NCBI GenBank assembly: GCA_949775045.1
Contig: OX459110.1
Coordinates: 10,239,741-10,303,740 of the forward strand
DNA from: Metridium senile
Taxonomy: Eukaryota > Cnidaria > Anthozoa > Actiniaria > Metridiidae
Direction of reading: 5' to 3'
Length of the DNA: 64,000 nucleotides
Shown: positions 11,501 through 19,826 of the stretch, in pieces
Numbering within the stretch: position 1 is the first letter of the stretch
How the letters are laid out: every line of letters starts with the position of its first letter
Notes under the pieces: generated by a model
What the model saw: only the letters and a program-made list of their open reading frames with translations
The model's database searches: none
What the model was told of the DNA's origin: nothing
Translations under genes and position numbers: made by a program

Positions 11501-12242
11501 TGGGGCATATTAAAACCGCTATAAAATGCACAGTTTTTATCGCAGTATTTTATTCTTCTGGAAAATTGTTATTTAGGACCAGTACTTTTAATAGAAATAG
11601 CAAACAGCCAGGGTTTATAGGCACTTTAAAAAAATTAATCAGCGACTTTTCAATAGATAATGAATTGTAATGCGTTCGGTGTATAAGTGAAACACAGATA
11701 CATGAGAAAAATATCATATGCCCTTGGCATAACTACAAACATTAATTGAAATGCGTTCGGTGTATAAGTGAATTACAGATACATGAGAGAAATATCATAT
11801 GCACTTGGCATAACTATAAACATAACTACTATGCACACATTAGGTGTTGATATTGCAACGATTTCTGACGTTATTCCGCTTTTGTACTGGGAGGGGAGGG
11901 TATGTATGTTTGTTAAGTTACTAGACTGGGCTGCCTGTGTTGAAGAGGGCTTATTTGAGAAGGAACTCCGTTGAGGGTAGGCTCCCCCGCAGTCGTTTGT
12001 TAGTGTTGTTACGCAACGCTTCTCTCCCGTGACCACACTGCGGGGGAGACTTCATGGAGGCAGAGTCTATTGTATTCTTTTCCTTACTGATAATGTTCTA
12101 CTTGCAGACTCATGAAGACGTTACAAGATTTCATCAGATGTTCAAATCTGCTCTTGTCGAGCCACAAGAAGTTGAAATCTTGTCTGAACTAAGAAACCAC
12201 GAGTTTCTAAGGTTAAACGTCACTGAAATCATCATAGATTGA
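963..12242 (+). CDS. TPCN2: Two-pore channel 2-like cation channel, C-terminal 446 codons, 15 exons; 5' part outside window
   Basis: Exons (all GT..AG, phases joining without a break): 963-1060, 1929-2010, 2941-3153, 3715-3771, 3866-3907, 6036-6083, 6471-6509, 6619-6671, 7026-7137, 7833-7904, 8095-8180, 8901-8976, 9771-9853, 10964-11108, 12108-12242 (TGA). TPC2 is an endolysosomal Na+/Ca2+ channel gated by PI(3,5)P2 and NAADP; that is family knowledge. Seen here: the interdomain linker (LFRRRLGVRAAYEVL), then domain II. IIS1 begins SPLFDYFG, IIS2 is VANLFFVLYYLFEQ, IIS3 is VVTLLLVVLEITFLGL, IIS4 is RIINMLIIFRLLRIVP, the pore helix starts NNFDDFAASLVLLWDI, the filter is VVNNWQVF and IIS6 is LVSVIISINLFVALILEAF. 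The VNNW filter and the short tail match TPC2 better than TPC1. Domain I, with its lipid site, is not in the window. The exon 5-6 intron is mostly satellite DNA. Three exons (11, 12, 14) have duplicated acceptor regions upstream. I see no frameshift or premature stop. Confidence 0.93.
1068..1240. mobile_element. MITE family A, left half only
   Basis: Begins with the family A end TATACACCTATTTCA, eight bases after the donor of TPCN2 exon 963-1060. It matches the left halves of the copies at 14679, 22928 and 29676 (ATGTCGGTATTT, TTATCGATTTATTCATAGCA). No right end is seen before the hairpin at 1247. Confidence 0.7.
1247..1557. mobile_element. Near-perfect palindromic MITE (family A) in a TPCN2 intron
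   Basis: Two arms of about 150 bases are reverse complements with only a few mismatches and essentially no loop; the centre lies near 1403. The ends carry TACACCTATTTCAAAAATC and its complement. The flanks (AATGACTAATTATCTA and its complement) are also inverted. Lies on the transcribed strand between the exons at 963-1060 and 1929-2010. Confidence 0.9.
2041..2900. repeat. Intron simple repeats: GAT/GGT-rich and (GTT)25
   Basis: GATGAT- and GGTGGT-rich DNA flanks a pure GTT run (about 2428-2502) in the intron between the exons ending 2010 and starting 2941. The short reading frames are low-complexity Met/Val/Asp translations. Confidence 0.85.
3498..3653. mobile_element. Pogo/Tc-like MITE with CAGTGGTACC ends
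   Basis: The left end TACAGTGGTACC and right end GGTACCACTTGTACTGTA are inverted and flanked by TA. Internal text (GGGACTTT, CTTAATAGAGG) matches the copy at 9895-10073. TA target duplication with CAGTGG-type ends is typical of pogo/Tigger-like elements; no transposase is present. Confidence 0.75.
3910..4885. repeat. GAT-type satellite with a 48-nt higher-order unit
   Basis: Starting just after the exon ending 3907. From about 4081 a 48-nt unit (GATGAGGATGATGG... ending GGTTATTGT) repeats at 4081, 4129, 4177 and so on, with variants. It is open in several frames on both strands (Asp-rich on plus), which is a product of the period and not coding. Confidence 0.9.
4886..5888. repeat. 16-bp minisatellite, about 62 copies
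   Basis: The unit ATGATAATTTGACATG repeats without interruption for about 1 kb inside the TPCN2 intron between 3907 and 6036. Variation is almost confined to the last two bases (TG, AG or TA). Since 48 is divisible by both 3 and 16, all three minus frames stay open with a 16-residue period; these frames are not genes. Confidence 0.95.
6191..6285 (-). mobile_element. Hammerhead-like dispersed repeat, fragment
   Basis: Contains GGTAATATAATGA, AACACCGTAAAAAATGTTGA and TTTACTGACGTTTCGAG, shared with the other family members. On the minus strand the box reads CCGATGA, then a stem, then GAAACGTC. Lies in the TPCN2 intron after 6083. Confidence 0.75.
6688..6960. repeat. Polypyrimidine (CCTT/CCCT)n tract
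   Basis: Almost pure C/T on the plus strand, TTCC- and CTCC-based, in the TPCN2 intron after the exon ending 6671. Confidence 0.9.
7500..7662. repeat. Fold-back element
   Basis: The arm containing AGGGCAATATGCTGTGATAG is repeated inverted at about 7612-7642 (CTATCACAGCATTATGCCC); the outer ends AAACAATAGAG and CTCTATTGTTT also pair. Probable MITE in the TPCN2 intron. Confidence 0.7.
7937..8125 (+). repeat. 92-bp tandem duplication covering the acceptor of TPCN2 exon 8095-8180
   Basis: CCAGGTGTGACCTAGATAG occurs at 7945 and 8038. Each copy is followed by GGCTACCTGTGGAATAACG, a T-rich tract, an AG and an exon-like start. The decoy start at 8003 (GCAATTTATTATATGTTTGC) mirrors the real one at 8095 (GCTATGTATTATATGTTTGC). 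The decoy has no donor and reaches TGA after 14 codons. Confidence 0.85.
8560..8940 (+). repeat. 101-105-bp tandem repeat copying the acceptor of TPCN2 exon 8901-8976
   Basis: Four copies of an intron/exon edge: TGATTGTTCTATGTGTTTACAG then an exon-like start. Exon-like starts follow AG at 8594, 8699, 8800 and 8901; only the last continues into a complete exon with a donor. The others diverge after CACTGTCTT into AAGCTAACA. Confidence 0.9.
9406..9616. mobile_element. Hammerhead-like repeat arranged as an inverted dimer
   Basis: The left half carries the sequence CTGCGTCGGTGTTTGATA, GGTAATATAATGAA and ACACCGTAAAAAATGTTGAC, then the minus-strand box. From about 9541 the complement follows (GAAACGTCAGTAAAGTTAAA, ACGGTGTTAC, ATTATATTA). 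The two halves form a long hairpin. The minus-strand box has the best stem I of the window (UUUACU with AGUAAA). Confidence 0.85.
9895..10073. mobile_element. Pogo/Tc-like MITE with CAGTGGTACCTCTATTA ends
   Basis: The ends CAGTGGTACCTCTATTA and TTAATAGAGGTACCACTG are perfect inverted repeats, with repeated GGCCGCTTAATAGAGG-like text inside. Second copy of the 3498-3653 family; lies in the TPCN2 intron after 9853. Confidence 0.88.
10217..10566. mobile_element. Fold-back MITE with GGGG ends and GTGGTAGGGGTGATCGG arms
   Basis: The left arm AAGTGGTAGGGGTGATCGG is matched by CCGATCACCCCTACCACTT near 10515. Outer ends are a G-rich and a 15-C run. The interior has repeated GCGTACCTTTTAGGGT. A second copy lies at 33567-33878. 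Confidence 0.88.
10748..10990 (+). repeat. 143-bp duplication of the acceptor region of TPCN2 exon 10964-11108
   Basis: TTCCGCCATGCATAAGAGTC occurs at about 10759 and 10900. Each copy is followed by a T-rich stretch, CTAG and TCTCAGTTAT. The upstream one (acceptor AG at 10819-10820) breaks down after about 16 exon-like bases; the downstream one is the real exon start at 10964. Confidence 0.8.
11178..11627. mobile_element. Large fold-back, probably one MITE inside another
   Basis: Outer arms: AAAGTGCCTATAAACCCTGG through ATAGCGG, matched inverted by CCGCTATAAAATG through CCAGGGTTTATAGGCACTTT. Inner arms begin TTGGGCTTCCTGTGTAAC and end ACAAAGGAAGCCCAA (about 11308-11492). The centre has ATCCCGGACACTACGTCA on both sides. 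It fills the TPCN2 intron after 11108. Confidence 0.88.
11660..11822. repeat. About 84-bp sequence present twice in tandem
   Basis: AATGCGTTCGGTGTATAAGT through TGGCATAACTA occurs at about 11669 and 11750 with a few differences. No coding interpretation. Confidence 0.85.
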
Positions 12243-12284
12243 TGAAAACGGCAATGGGATTTGATTAGGGCAATGATTTGAATT

Positions 12285-12432
12285 GAACCGGGTTACCTGT
12301 GGAATAATCTAGGAAGAATGAGGCGAGAGTTGTAATATACTCTTCCTCAGTCCCTTCCTCGGTGCAACTCCGCGAGAGACTGAGGAAGAGTACTTGCTCG
12401 GTTATCGTTTATCTACACAGGAAGCCCAGAAT
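12285..12432. mobile_element. Small fold-back MITE with CCTGTG ends
   Basis: The left end GGGTTACCTGTGGA and right end CACAGGAAGCCC are imperfect inverted repeats. Inside, TACTCTTCCTCAGT and ACTGAGGAAGAGTA pair. It starts 43 bases after the TPCN2 stop codon, so it is probably in the 3'UTR or just beyond. Confidence 0.65.
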
Positions 12433-12534
12433 GGGTAAATGTATTGAGACATCCAAGGAAGGTACTTTTAAGGACAATATTTTTGCTACTTTTAGGCCCA
12501 CCAAAATATAAAAGAAATCAGATCACGTGATTTT

Positions 12535-12665
12535 ACTCTTTCAACATCAATTCAACATCGATTCAACATGTTTCAACAATGTTGGAATAGTTTAAAAGCG
12601 TTTAAACATTGCCATTCAACAAAATCGAACGGATGTTGAAGCAAATGTTGAAACAAATTGCCCGG
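12535..12665. repeat. TTCAACAT-rich dispersed repeat
   Basis: Several TTCAACAT/ATGTTGAA words and CATTCAACAAAATCGAA. The sequence at 47335-47545 has the same CAACAAAATCGAATGGATGT core. Confidence 0.6.
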
Positions 12666-12952
12666 GTCTTAAGAAACAAAAGAAAGGAAAGGAAGAAAAA
12701 CAAAAAAGTCACGAAAAAGCCAAAAGCATTTGTATTTCTCAAGCATTTCAGTACTTGAAATTGACCAATGTTTGAAGGTTTTGTTTAAAATGATTTTAAA
12801 TCCGCGATTACAATCATATTTTAGTATATCCAATACTTTTTTTATCGCTTAAAGCCGGACGTATTTTCATATTGGAACCCCAAAGAATGAAATATTTGTA
12901 TAGTAATTAAAATGAATATATTTTTTAGTATATGTGAAAAAGGCGTAATGAA

Positions 12953-13443
12953 CAGTGGAACCCCAGCTATCCGGCCACCCCGTTATTGCGGCCAGTTTTT
13001 TAGGTCCCGAAGAAATGGATGCCCATACATTTTCTATAAAATTTACGGCCACCCCGTTATTGCGGCCAGTTTTTTATGTCCCGAATAAATGCACGCCCAT
13101 ACATTTTCTATAAAATTTACCCGCTTAATACGGCAACCCCGTTAATACGGTAACTTAAGGCTGTCTCTTCTGTGGCCGGTTTAAGCCTGGTTTTCACTAG
13201 CAACGAAGCGCAAACGCAAGCGCAAGGGTTAATTTCATAGAAAATAAGAGACGTGATGATAAGCGCAAGCGTAAACACACTATTTACTAGTGCCACGCGC
13301 AAGCACAATCGCAAACGCAAGAAAAAAATGACATTTTTGATATCTTACGCTTGCGTTATCACTGCGTCAAACGGTTTTCACGACGAAATAAGGTCTTGTG
13401 CTTGCGTCGCTAGTGAAAACTAGGCTTTAACGGGGTTCCACTG
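12953..13443. mobile_element. Pogo/Tc-like MITE with CAGTGGAACCCC ends, carrying a nested insertion
   Basis: The ends CAGTGGAACCCC and GGGGTTCCACTG are inverted. Inside, CACCCCGTTATTGCGGCCAG is repeated about 85 bases apart. The right end is interrupted by a second element at 13185-13425; removing that insert and one TTTAA restores a contiguous end. Confidence 0.88.
13185..13425. mobile_element. MITE nested in the 12953-13443 element, flanked by TTTAA
   Basis: The ends GCCTGGTTTTCACTAGC and GCTAGTGAAAACTAGGC pair. Direct TTTAA flanks lie at 13180-13184 and 13426-13430, the TTAA-type duplication known for piggyBac-like elements. Internal arms are GCAAACGCAAG-rich. A truncated relative is at about 9107-9160. 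Confidence 0.85.
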
Positions 13444-13799
13444 TATATGTTAGGCATTTAAGGTATTTGTGATAGCTAAATTCAATGTATAAATAATATC
13501 AAAATTATAGATAATTTATAAATATTGTAATAAATATTGTAGATGATTAACTAACCATGTAATAGATAGCAAAATATCATGACAATAAAAACTAAAGTTT
13601 TAATGCCTCTTTTTCATAATTTTTAGTCCAGGTACTGAATTTGACAGTAACTGAAATCTTTGCACATTGAGGCATGTTGCCTTTTACTGCGGTTGTTAAA
13701 ACCCTATAATTTTACTTTTCTGTACAGAGTTTCGTGCTGCTTGGCGGTAAGTGCACGGATTGCCAAATACGGAGACGATTTCGATATTAAAGGAGAATA

Positions 13800-14390
13800 G
13801 CGGGTTTTTTCCACTTCTCCCTCTCTTCCCTTCCCTCCCTTCCCATCTCCTCTCCTCTCCTCCTCTCTCCTCTCTATCAATTTAGACTATTTGTTCACGT
13901 TGTAGCAATACCTGTAATAGTTTTAAAGGTCATTCTAATAAAGCGAATATTCAAACCAAAAATCCCCTCCCATCTCCTCCTTTCCCCTCTCCTCTCCTCT
14001 CCTCCTCTCTCCTCTCTATCAATTTAGAATATTTTTTCATGTTATATGCTTTAGCAATACCTTTAATAATTGTAAAGGTCATTCTAATAAAGCGAATATT
14101 CAAACCAAAAAACCCTCCCATCTCCTCCTTTCCTCTCCCCTCTCCTCTCCTCCCCTCTCCTCTCTATCAATTTAGAATATTTGTTCACGTTGTAGCAATA
14201 CCTGTAATAGTTTTAAAGGTCATTCTAATAAAGCGAATATTCAAACCAAAAAAAACCCTCCCTCTCCTCCTCTCTATTCCCTCTTCTCTTCCCTCTCCTC
14301 CCCTCTATTCTCCTCTTTCCCCTCTCTTCTCCTCTCATCCCCTCCCCTCTCTTCTCCTCTCCTCCCCTTTCTTTACCCTCTCGCAACTCT
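13800..14390. repeat. Three-copy repeat of about 145 bp with a C/T-rich spacer, then a C/T tract
   Basis: CTCTATCAATTTAGA and the following 85 bases (to AAGCGAATATTCAAACCAAA) occur at about 13872, 14015 and 14161, separated by CTCCTCTCC-type DNA. The last unit runs into a long C/T tract to about 14385. Confidence 0.88.
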
Positions 14391-14678
14391 GCCACCAACG
14401 TTGGCTATGATTTCTGTGTACACTTTAGTTTATCTTGTGGGTAGATATTTATCGTCTTAAAATATTAATTGGCACTTTTAAAAACACCTCTAAAAATGTC
14501 AATGCTTTTTACATGACATATTAAGTTATAATGTAATTGATACGAGGTCTCTATAGTACCGTTAAGCCAATTACAAGTGATCTATATACACCATTACAAA
14601 TCTGACTCCACCAATTATTCAAAGACCAATTAGCGATTTAACTTAAATGAAATATCAGGTACATTAGTGCGACTAATA

Positions 14679-14942
14679 TACACCTATTTCAATAATCGTT
14701 GTCACTATCAAACCTACAGTCCACACTCTAAGCATGCAAAGGATGTCGGTATTTCTCTTGTTATCGATTTATTCATAGCATATTTTGTTTCGGTTCATAA
14801 CAAGTTGTTACAGTGGTAGATGATGAAACACACATCTCATGAAAATACGTCTTATAAATCTCAAATTATGTTGATATAGCCGACATCCTACAGTGTGGAC
14901 TGTAGTTTTGATTACGACAAGGATTATTGAATTAAGTGTATC
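14679..14942. mobile_element. MITE family A, full length
   Basis: The left end TATACACCTATTTCAATAAT pairs with the right end ATTATTGAATTAAGTGTA. The left arm has CATGCAAAGGATGTCGG, and the right arm has CCGACATCCTACAGTGTGG. Confidence 0.78.
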
Positions 14943-15769
14943 TTTGTATTGTTAGATTTACTATTACAAACCTGGTGCCAGTTCCTCAAATATCAATTCT
15001 AGTGATCCTGCTTATATAATCTATTGAGTGGATTAGCGTTAATCCAGCCTGTGTGGCTTGTAGTTTGAAGGGGTTTTCTATGCAGGGTATAGATTGCGAG
15101 CAGTCCCTACTTTTCCCTCAGGATTCCGAAGAAAACCAGAGAAAAAATGAGCCTTAAATGCCTTAAACTACATTACTGCGGCTATTCCATTAACCTTGAC
15201 AATTTTTCGTGATGACCACACACATATTTAGGTTACTGTCAAAGTTTGCTCTTGTTCAAAAGTCATTTTCGCGTATGCAAATTTTATATTTTTTTGTTTC
15301 AATAAAGTTTATGCTTAAAGTATTTGTTTTGTTTATTTATTTGTCAATAATACAATTTTCAACTAATAAAGAGTATATACTTGCGACAGGAGATGGAAAC
15401 AGAACTTTCGTCCCAATTGAATATCCTACTCCTCCTTAAATATAACTAATAATAGAATTATACGTACAATGCGAAAAATAAACTAACAAATACAGTATCT
15501 AGAAAAAAAAGTGATTAAATCTTAGAATAAAATAATAAAACTTAGCTACATTTTTGGTATACAACTTAACAGTAACTTTTAAATTAGCCTGAGAAAACAT
15601 ACTATAACTTTCGCTCCTCTTCCCCCCGCGAAAATTGTTTTTGTCATTTTACCCTTTTTTACCCTAAAACCTTTGTACTCTCTTTTAATGGAGTATGAAC
15701 TGATCTTGGATGTTGAATAGAGTACAATGTACACGAAACCACCTTGTTATAACTCTAAGAGGTACAAGA

Positions 15770-16060
15770 TCACCCAGTTCTTTTCAATGGGTAGAAGTAC
15801 ATGATTCCCCTTTTTAAATGGGGTACAAGTACCCACTCTGCCCTTTTAAATGGGGTACAAGTACCTACCCCGCACTTTTAAATGGGGTACAAGTACCTAC
15901 CCCGCACTTTTAAATGGGGTACAAGTACCTACTCCACCCTTTTAAATGGGGTACAAGTACCTACTCCGCCATTTTAAATGGGGTACAAGTACCTACTCCG
16001 CCCTTCTAATGGAGTACAAGTACCCATGCACTCCACACTTTTAATTGGGGTACAAGTACT
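15770..16060. repeat. 32-bp minisatellite, about eight copies
   Basis: The unit TTTTAAATGGGGTACAAGTA plus CCTACTCCGCCC repeats with point changes. Each unit has two GTAC palindromes. Edge units are more degenerate than central ones. Confidence 0.9.
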
Positions 16061-17214
16061 TTCACTGTTCCTTTTAATGAGACAATTCTCAAAGCCATTG
16101 TAACAGTATTCAGACGAGACATTCATGACTTGCACTTAACCGAGAAACCATCTTGTTATTGTAACTAGCTGCGGGTTTTTTTTTTTTTTTCACTTTCGTT
16201 TGTTAATTTGTTTCTTCAAGAAACATAACTTATGTTGGGTTTGCTGTTGTTTGCTCATTTTTTGTTTGTTTATCTGTTTATTTGTTTTTGTTTGGTTGAA
16301 TGTGTGTTCATTCTTTTTGTGTATTTAATTTTTTGCTTGGATGCTTGATTTCTTGTTCAATACGTGTTGTTATTGACAGGTTTGAAATGGATAATTTCCC
16401 CTTGTAAAACCATAATACGTATGTGTCCTTGCTAATTATTCCTATACTTCAAACCGTTTTTCCTATTCCTTTTTATGAGACTGTAAAATATACTTGTATT
16501 TTTTCAATCTATACTGCGAGATATAAAAAAAAATATACGTTAAATTTACCTTATATAAATGTTGAAACTTTCATTTAAATATAATCATTCATAATTAATT
16601 AAATAAAAAATATACGTAGATTTACCTTTAATAAATGTTGAAACTTTCATTTAAATATAATCGTACTTAATTAATTAGATCAGACTAAACAGTCATTCCC
16701 TCTATGATATTTATTGACTGGCCAGAACAACCTTGACAACGCTAATTTAGCTTTATATATAACAAGTGCTAGAATCACTTTGCGTTGGTTAAGACCATAA
16801 AGAACGCAAATTGAGTAATTAAATTGATTGATTCGATCATGAATATTGACAAGAAAAACCGATCTGGAGGTCGAATCAATGTTTTTACCGTGCGGAAACG
16901 ACCCATGCTACATGCATGGATCTACTATACTGTAGAAACCATTAACATGTTAAGGAAGCCATTTCAATGCTAATGAAGTGTTCTTAAAGCTATTTTAGTG
17001 CAATCATGAAGCCATATGTAATATTGTGTTAGTATAATACACAGTTCGTGTAGTGAGTAAAAACATTTTTATCTCACTCGACGACGCTACACATGGTGTA
17101 ATGACGTTTGTTAGCGGAAACTCTGGCCTCGGAGACCTTTCAAGGACCAACCACGCTATAATGGCAGCAATGTGCGCCTTCATATACACTTCTTTCAAAT
17201 CAACGTTGTCCAAG
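16060..17214. other. Intergenic, no gene seen; one short tandem duplication
   Basis: AT-rich, with a TTTGTTTG-rich part (16190-16340) and a sequence of about 75 bases occurring twice (AATATACGTTAAATTTACC at 16530, relative at 16610). No exon-like frame with splice sites was recognised. Confidence 0.6.
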
Positions 17215-17782
17215 CTTTAATTTAAGCATGAAGCCAAGACCAAAATGAATGCTGGATGTATATTTATAAATGTACCTACATTTTGCTATTACTTCTTTAG
17301 AAAACAGATTTAGTATCTATTATATGGTATAGAAATTAGATTTATTATCTAAAGAAGTAATAACCAAATGTATGTATTTCCGCGTGATTGTTAAATTATT
17401 GTATTAGGGACGGACCATTAAAAAAACCCGGGGGGGGGGGGGGGGGGGGGGGGGTGACAATTCCCCCAAAAAAATCCTGCAGAGTAATATTGTGAGAAAA
17501 CAAAATTCCTGCAGGGGAATATTGTGAGAAAAAAAAATTCTGCAGGGAATCAAGACCCAAAAAAAAGGCTTGAACCCATGAAAAAAAAATCCTGCAGACA
17601 TTTGTCTCCGAAAAAAAATCCTGCACATATTTTTCTCTTCCCCCCCCCCCCCCCCCCCTGGTTTTTCTAATGGTCCGTCCCTTACGAACAATTCCGTTGA
17701 AAACAAGGGTTTAAAATACATTACCAGCACAAAACCAGCATTCATTTCGGTCTTGGCTTGATGCTTGTTGCATGCTTAAAGC
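17215..17782. mobile_element. Nested fold-backs, including a GGGACGGACCATTA element with G25/C18 runs
   Basis: Outer arms: AAGCCAAGACCAAAATGAAT and ATTCATTTCGGTCTTGGCTT. A small hairpin (17272-17370) pairs TATTACTTCTTTAG with CTAAAGAAGTAATA. The inner element (17404-17684) has GGGACGGACCATTA ends, a 25-G run inside the left end, an 18-C run inside the right end, and AATCCTGCAG repeats between. Confidence 0.85.
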
Positions 17783-18233
17783 AGCGACAACGTTTTGTAA
17801 AATGTAGCGGTCCGTTAAGTCCGGATCTTCCAAATTTCCAATGTAAAAACTGAGATATAATGTTCTCCGTTTCCTGCTTAGAGGAGGTCATTCATTAATT
17901 TACTAACTTACTTTACTTTACTCCTGTTGTGGAATCAACAAATAATTTAATGTAATTGATCTATATTGTAACTTCGTGGTTATACGAATCTTTTCTTCTC
18001 TTTTTATTTGTCCCATTTTAGTCTTCTTCTATTCTTTCCCTTTTTTGGTTTGCTTTTTTGTGTTCTAGTTCCGTTATGTCTTAGTTCCGTTTGTATTTTA
18101 GTTCTATTTGTGTTTTTATAGCCTTATAGCTTGTTAATTGAGGTGAAGCTCGTTTGTATCGACCATATGTTCCCCATTGCTATCATTTGCGTTCTTTTTA
18201 CCGTTTCCATTGATTCATTGATTTTAGTATAGT
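17783..18233. other. 3' flank of the GPCR gene
   Basis: No repeat or other gene is recognised. On the minus strand this is downstream of the GPCR stop, and contains T-rich tracts whose complement offers AATAAA-like signals near 18005. Likely 3'UTR and intergenic DNA. Confidence 0.5.
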
Positions 18234-19196
18234 CTACGCCATTAACTCAACGTCTTTCAAACTAAGACTAGTCAGTCGTACTTCACTAGTCTTCCTCGAC
18301 GAGTATCTAAAATGATAAATAACCGGCGAGACGGCAACGGAGGAACACTTGGTCATTAAGTTGAACAACGCCTTCCTGAAATCTTTCATTCGCAGCAAAT
18401 ACACTATAGGGTTTATCAATGAATTCATGCATAGCACCAAGTAGATTGCTAGCTGTACATTGAAACTAAATCCAATGGTTTGTGTTTTGTAAATACTATG
18501 GAATACTATCGACGGAATCCACGTGACTAGCGATAAGGCAGTCACCATGAAGACTGTAACCGCCAGATGACTTTCACGGGTCTCGACCTGTCGCTGGTTG
18601 TTAAATCTTGATTTGACTTTAATGAAAATGGCGATGTATGATATCAATATGGTGACCAGGGATAAAGCGAACAGGGCTTGGATGAAAATAACGATTTGAT
18701 CTTGTACGTTGTCTAGCAAGAAGAACACCAGAGATGTTGTGACGGAAAGCAACCATGGTATAGCGAACATTGCTGCAAGCATTTTACCCTCGATAGCTCG
18801 ATAACCAAATGGATTATACGTAGCATAAACACGTTGAAGCGACACTAGAACCAAGCAAAATAACGACGCGATAACTGCACTGATATACACGGCTCGTAAT
18901 ATCGTCAAGGCTTGAGAACTGACGAGGTGTTTTGCCGAGAATGCAGCGCTGACGTCGAGTATATAATACGGTATCATGACCAGCCCCAGTAACATATCGG
19001 CGCATGCTAGATTCAACAGGCAGTAAACACCATGTCGCCTTAGATGTTTGTTAATAGCAAAAGTAAGCAATGTTCCAATGTTGAGCGTTACTATCAAAGT
19101 ACCCGTAAGGCTAAACGCGACGCACCAAAGCATTGAAGTGTGGTAGGAATAGCTGACAACAAACTGGCCGGTTCCGTTCGACGCATTCTTGTTCAT
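18234..19196 (-). CDS. Class A (rhodopsin-like) G protein-coupled receptor, single exon, 320 aa
   Basis: An uninterrupted 320-residue reading frame with seven hydrophobic segments. N4 and N7 sit in N-glycosylation sequons. TM1 spans about 22-47 (N39). TM2 carries LNLACADML with D67. TM3 is about 98-123, TM4 has W148, TM5 is about 168-195, TM6 has TWIP (225-228) and TM7 has NSLINPIVY (258-266), followed by helix 8 (RMKDFRKAL). These are plasma-membrane GPCR hallmarks. Unusual points: the E/DRY position reads LQR (120-122), the CWxP cysteine is T225, and there is no cysteine at the TM3 start (L97), so the usual TM3-ECL2 disulfide is missing. Lack of that disulfide is known in melanocortin, EDG/S1P and cannabinoid receptors, so a MECA-type relative is possible; the ligand is unknown. 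The ATG at 19196 is used because it precedes TM1 directly and leaves a short glycosylated N-terminus. Confidence 0.93.
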   Translation of the reverse strand: MNKNASNGTGQFVVSYSYHTSMLWCVAFSLTGTLIVTLNIGTLLTFAINKHLRRHGVYCLLNLACADMLLGLVMIPYYILDVSAAFSAKHLVSSQALTILRAVYISAVIASLFCLVLVSLQRVYATYNPFGYRAIEGKMLAAMFAIPWLLSVTTSLVFFLLDNVQDQIVIFIQALFALSLVTILISYIAIFIKVKSRFNNQRQVETRESHLAVTVFMVTALSLVTWIPSIVFHSIYKTQTIGFSFNVQLAIYLVLCMNSLINPIVYLLRMKDFRKALFNLMTKCSSVAVSPVIYHFRYSSRKTSEVRLTSLSLKDVELMA

Positions 19197-19689
19197 GATC
19201 CTATTAGATCATTAAAAAAAACGTTGACTCGCTAACACGGAGAAATCACAGTGGATATTTCATTTCGCCATCCTATCATCGATTTTGTTTCGTCTCGGAT
19301 AAACCCACTCGAGACGTGCTTGAAATGACGCTCGCGCGCAGGTCAAGGAAACATCTGATTTGAGATTTATTTTTCTGTCTTAATTAATGGTGTCGTAGTA
19401 ATCCTATTTACTTAAGATAAGAGTGCAACAACACTTTAACGCTGAGAGCAAAGAAAAGTCTGTTAAATCAATTGATGGAAGAATACATAGAATTTAGAAT
19501 GAATGTAATATTAGGATATTAATGAATATTATCGAAACTATAAATGACCCATAGAGCAAAGGGAACTTTTAAATCAATTGGTGAAAAAAAAACCCATAGA
19601 ATTTAGAATAAATATGATATTAGGATATTAATAAATATAATCGAAATTATTAATGGTATTGCATCGATATTGCACATTAACCCATATAC

Positions 19690-19826
19690 AAATTTATAAC
19701 ACCGTAAAAGATGTTAACTTAACCTTACTGACGTTTCGAGCTTTAGCCCTTCGTCGGAGTGGAAAAAAAAGCTATTTTTTCATTGTTCCTATCGTTTATA
19801 TCAAACACCGACGCAGCCAATACCAG
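19690..19826 (-). mobile_element. Hammerhead-like repeat copy
   Basis: AACACCGTAAAAGATGTTAA, TTACTGACGTTTCGAGC, AGCCCTTCGTCGGAGT, then CTATCGTTTATATCAAACAC and GACGCAGCC. The minus-strand box is CCGACGA, AGGGC/GCTC stem, GAAACGTC. Stem I is shorter than in the 9.5-kb copy. Confidence 0.85.

Noticed and set aside
12867..13320. Short minus-strand frames as genes
   Set aside because: They lie inside two nested MITEs and are made of their repeat sequence.
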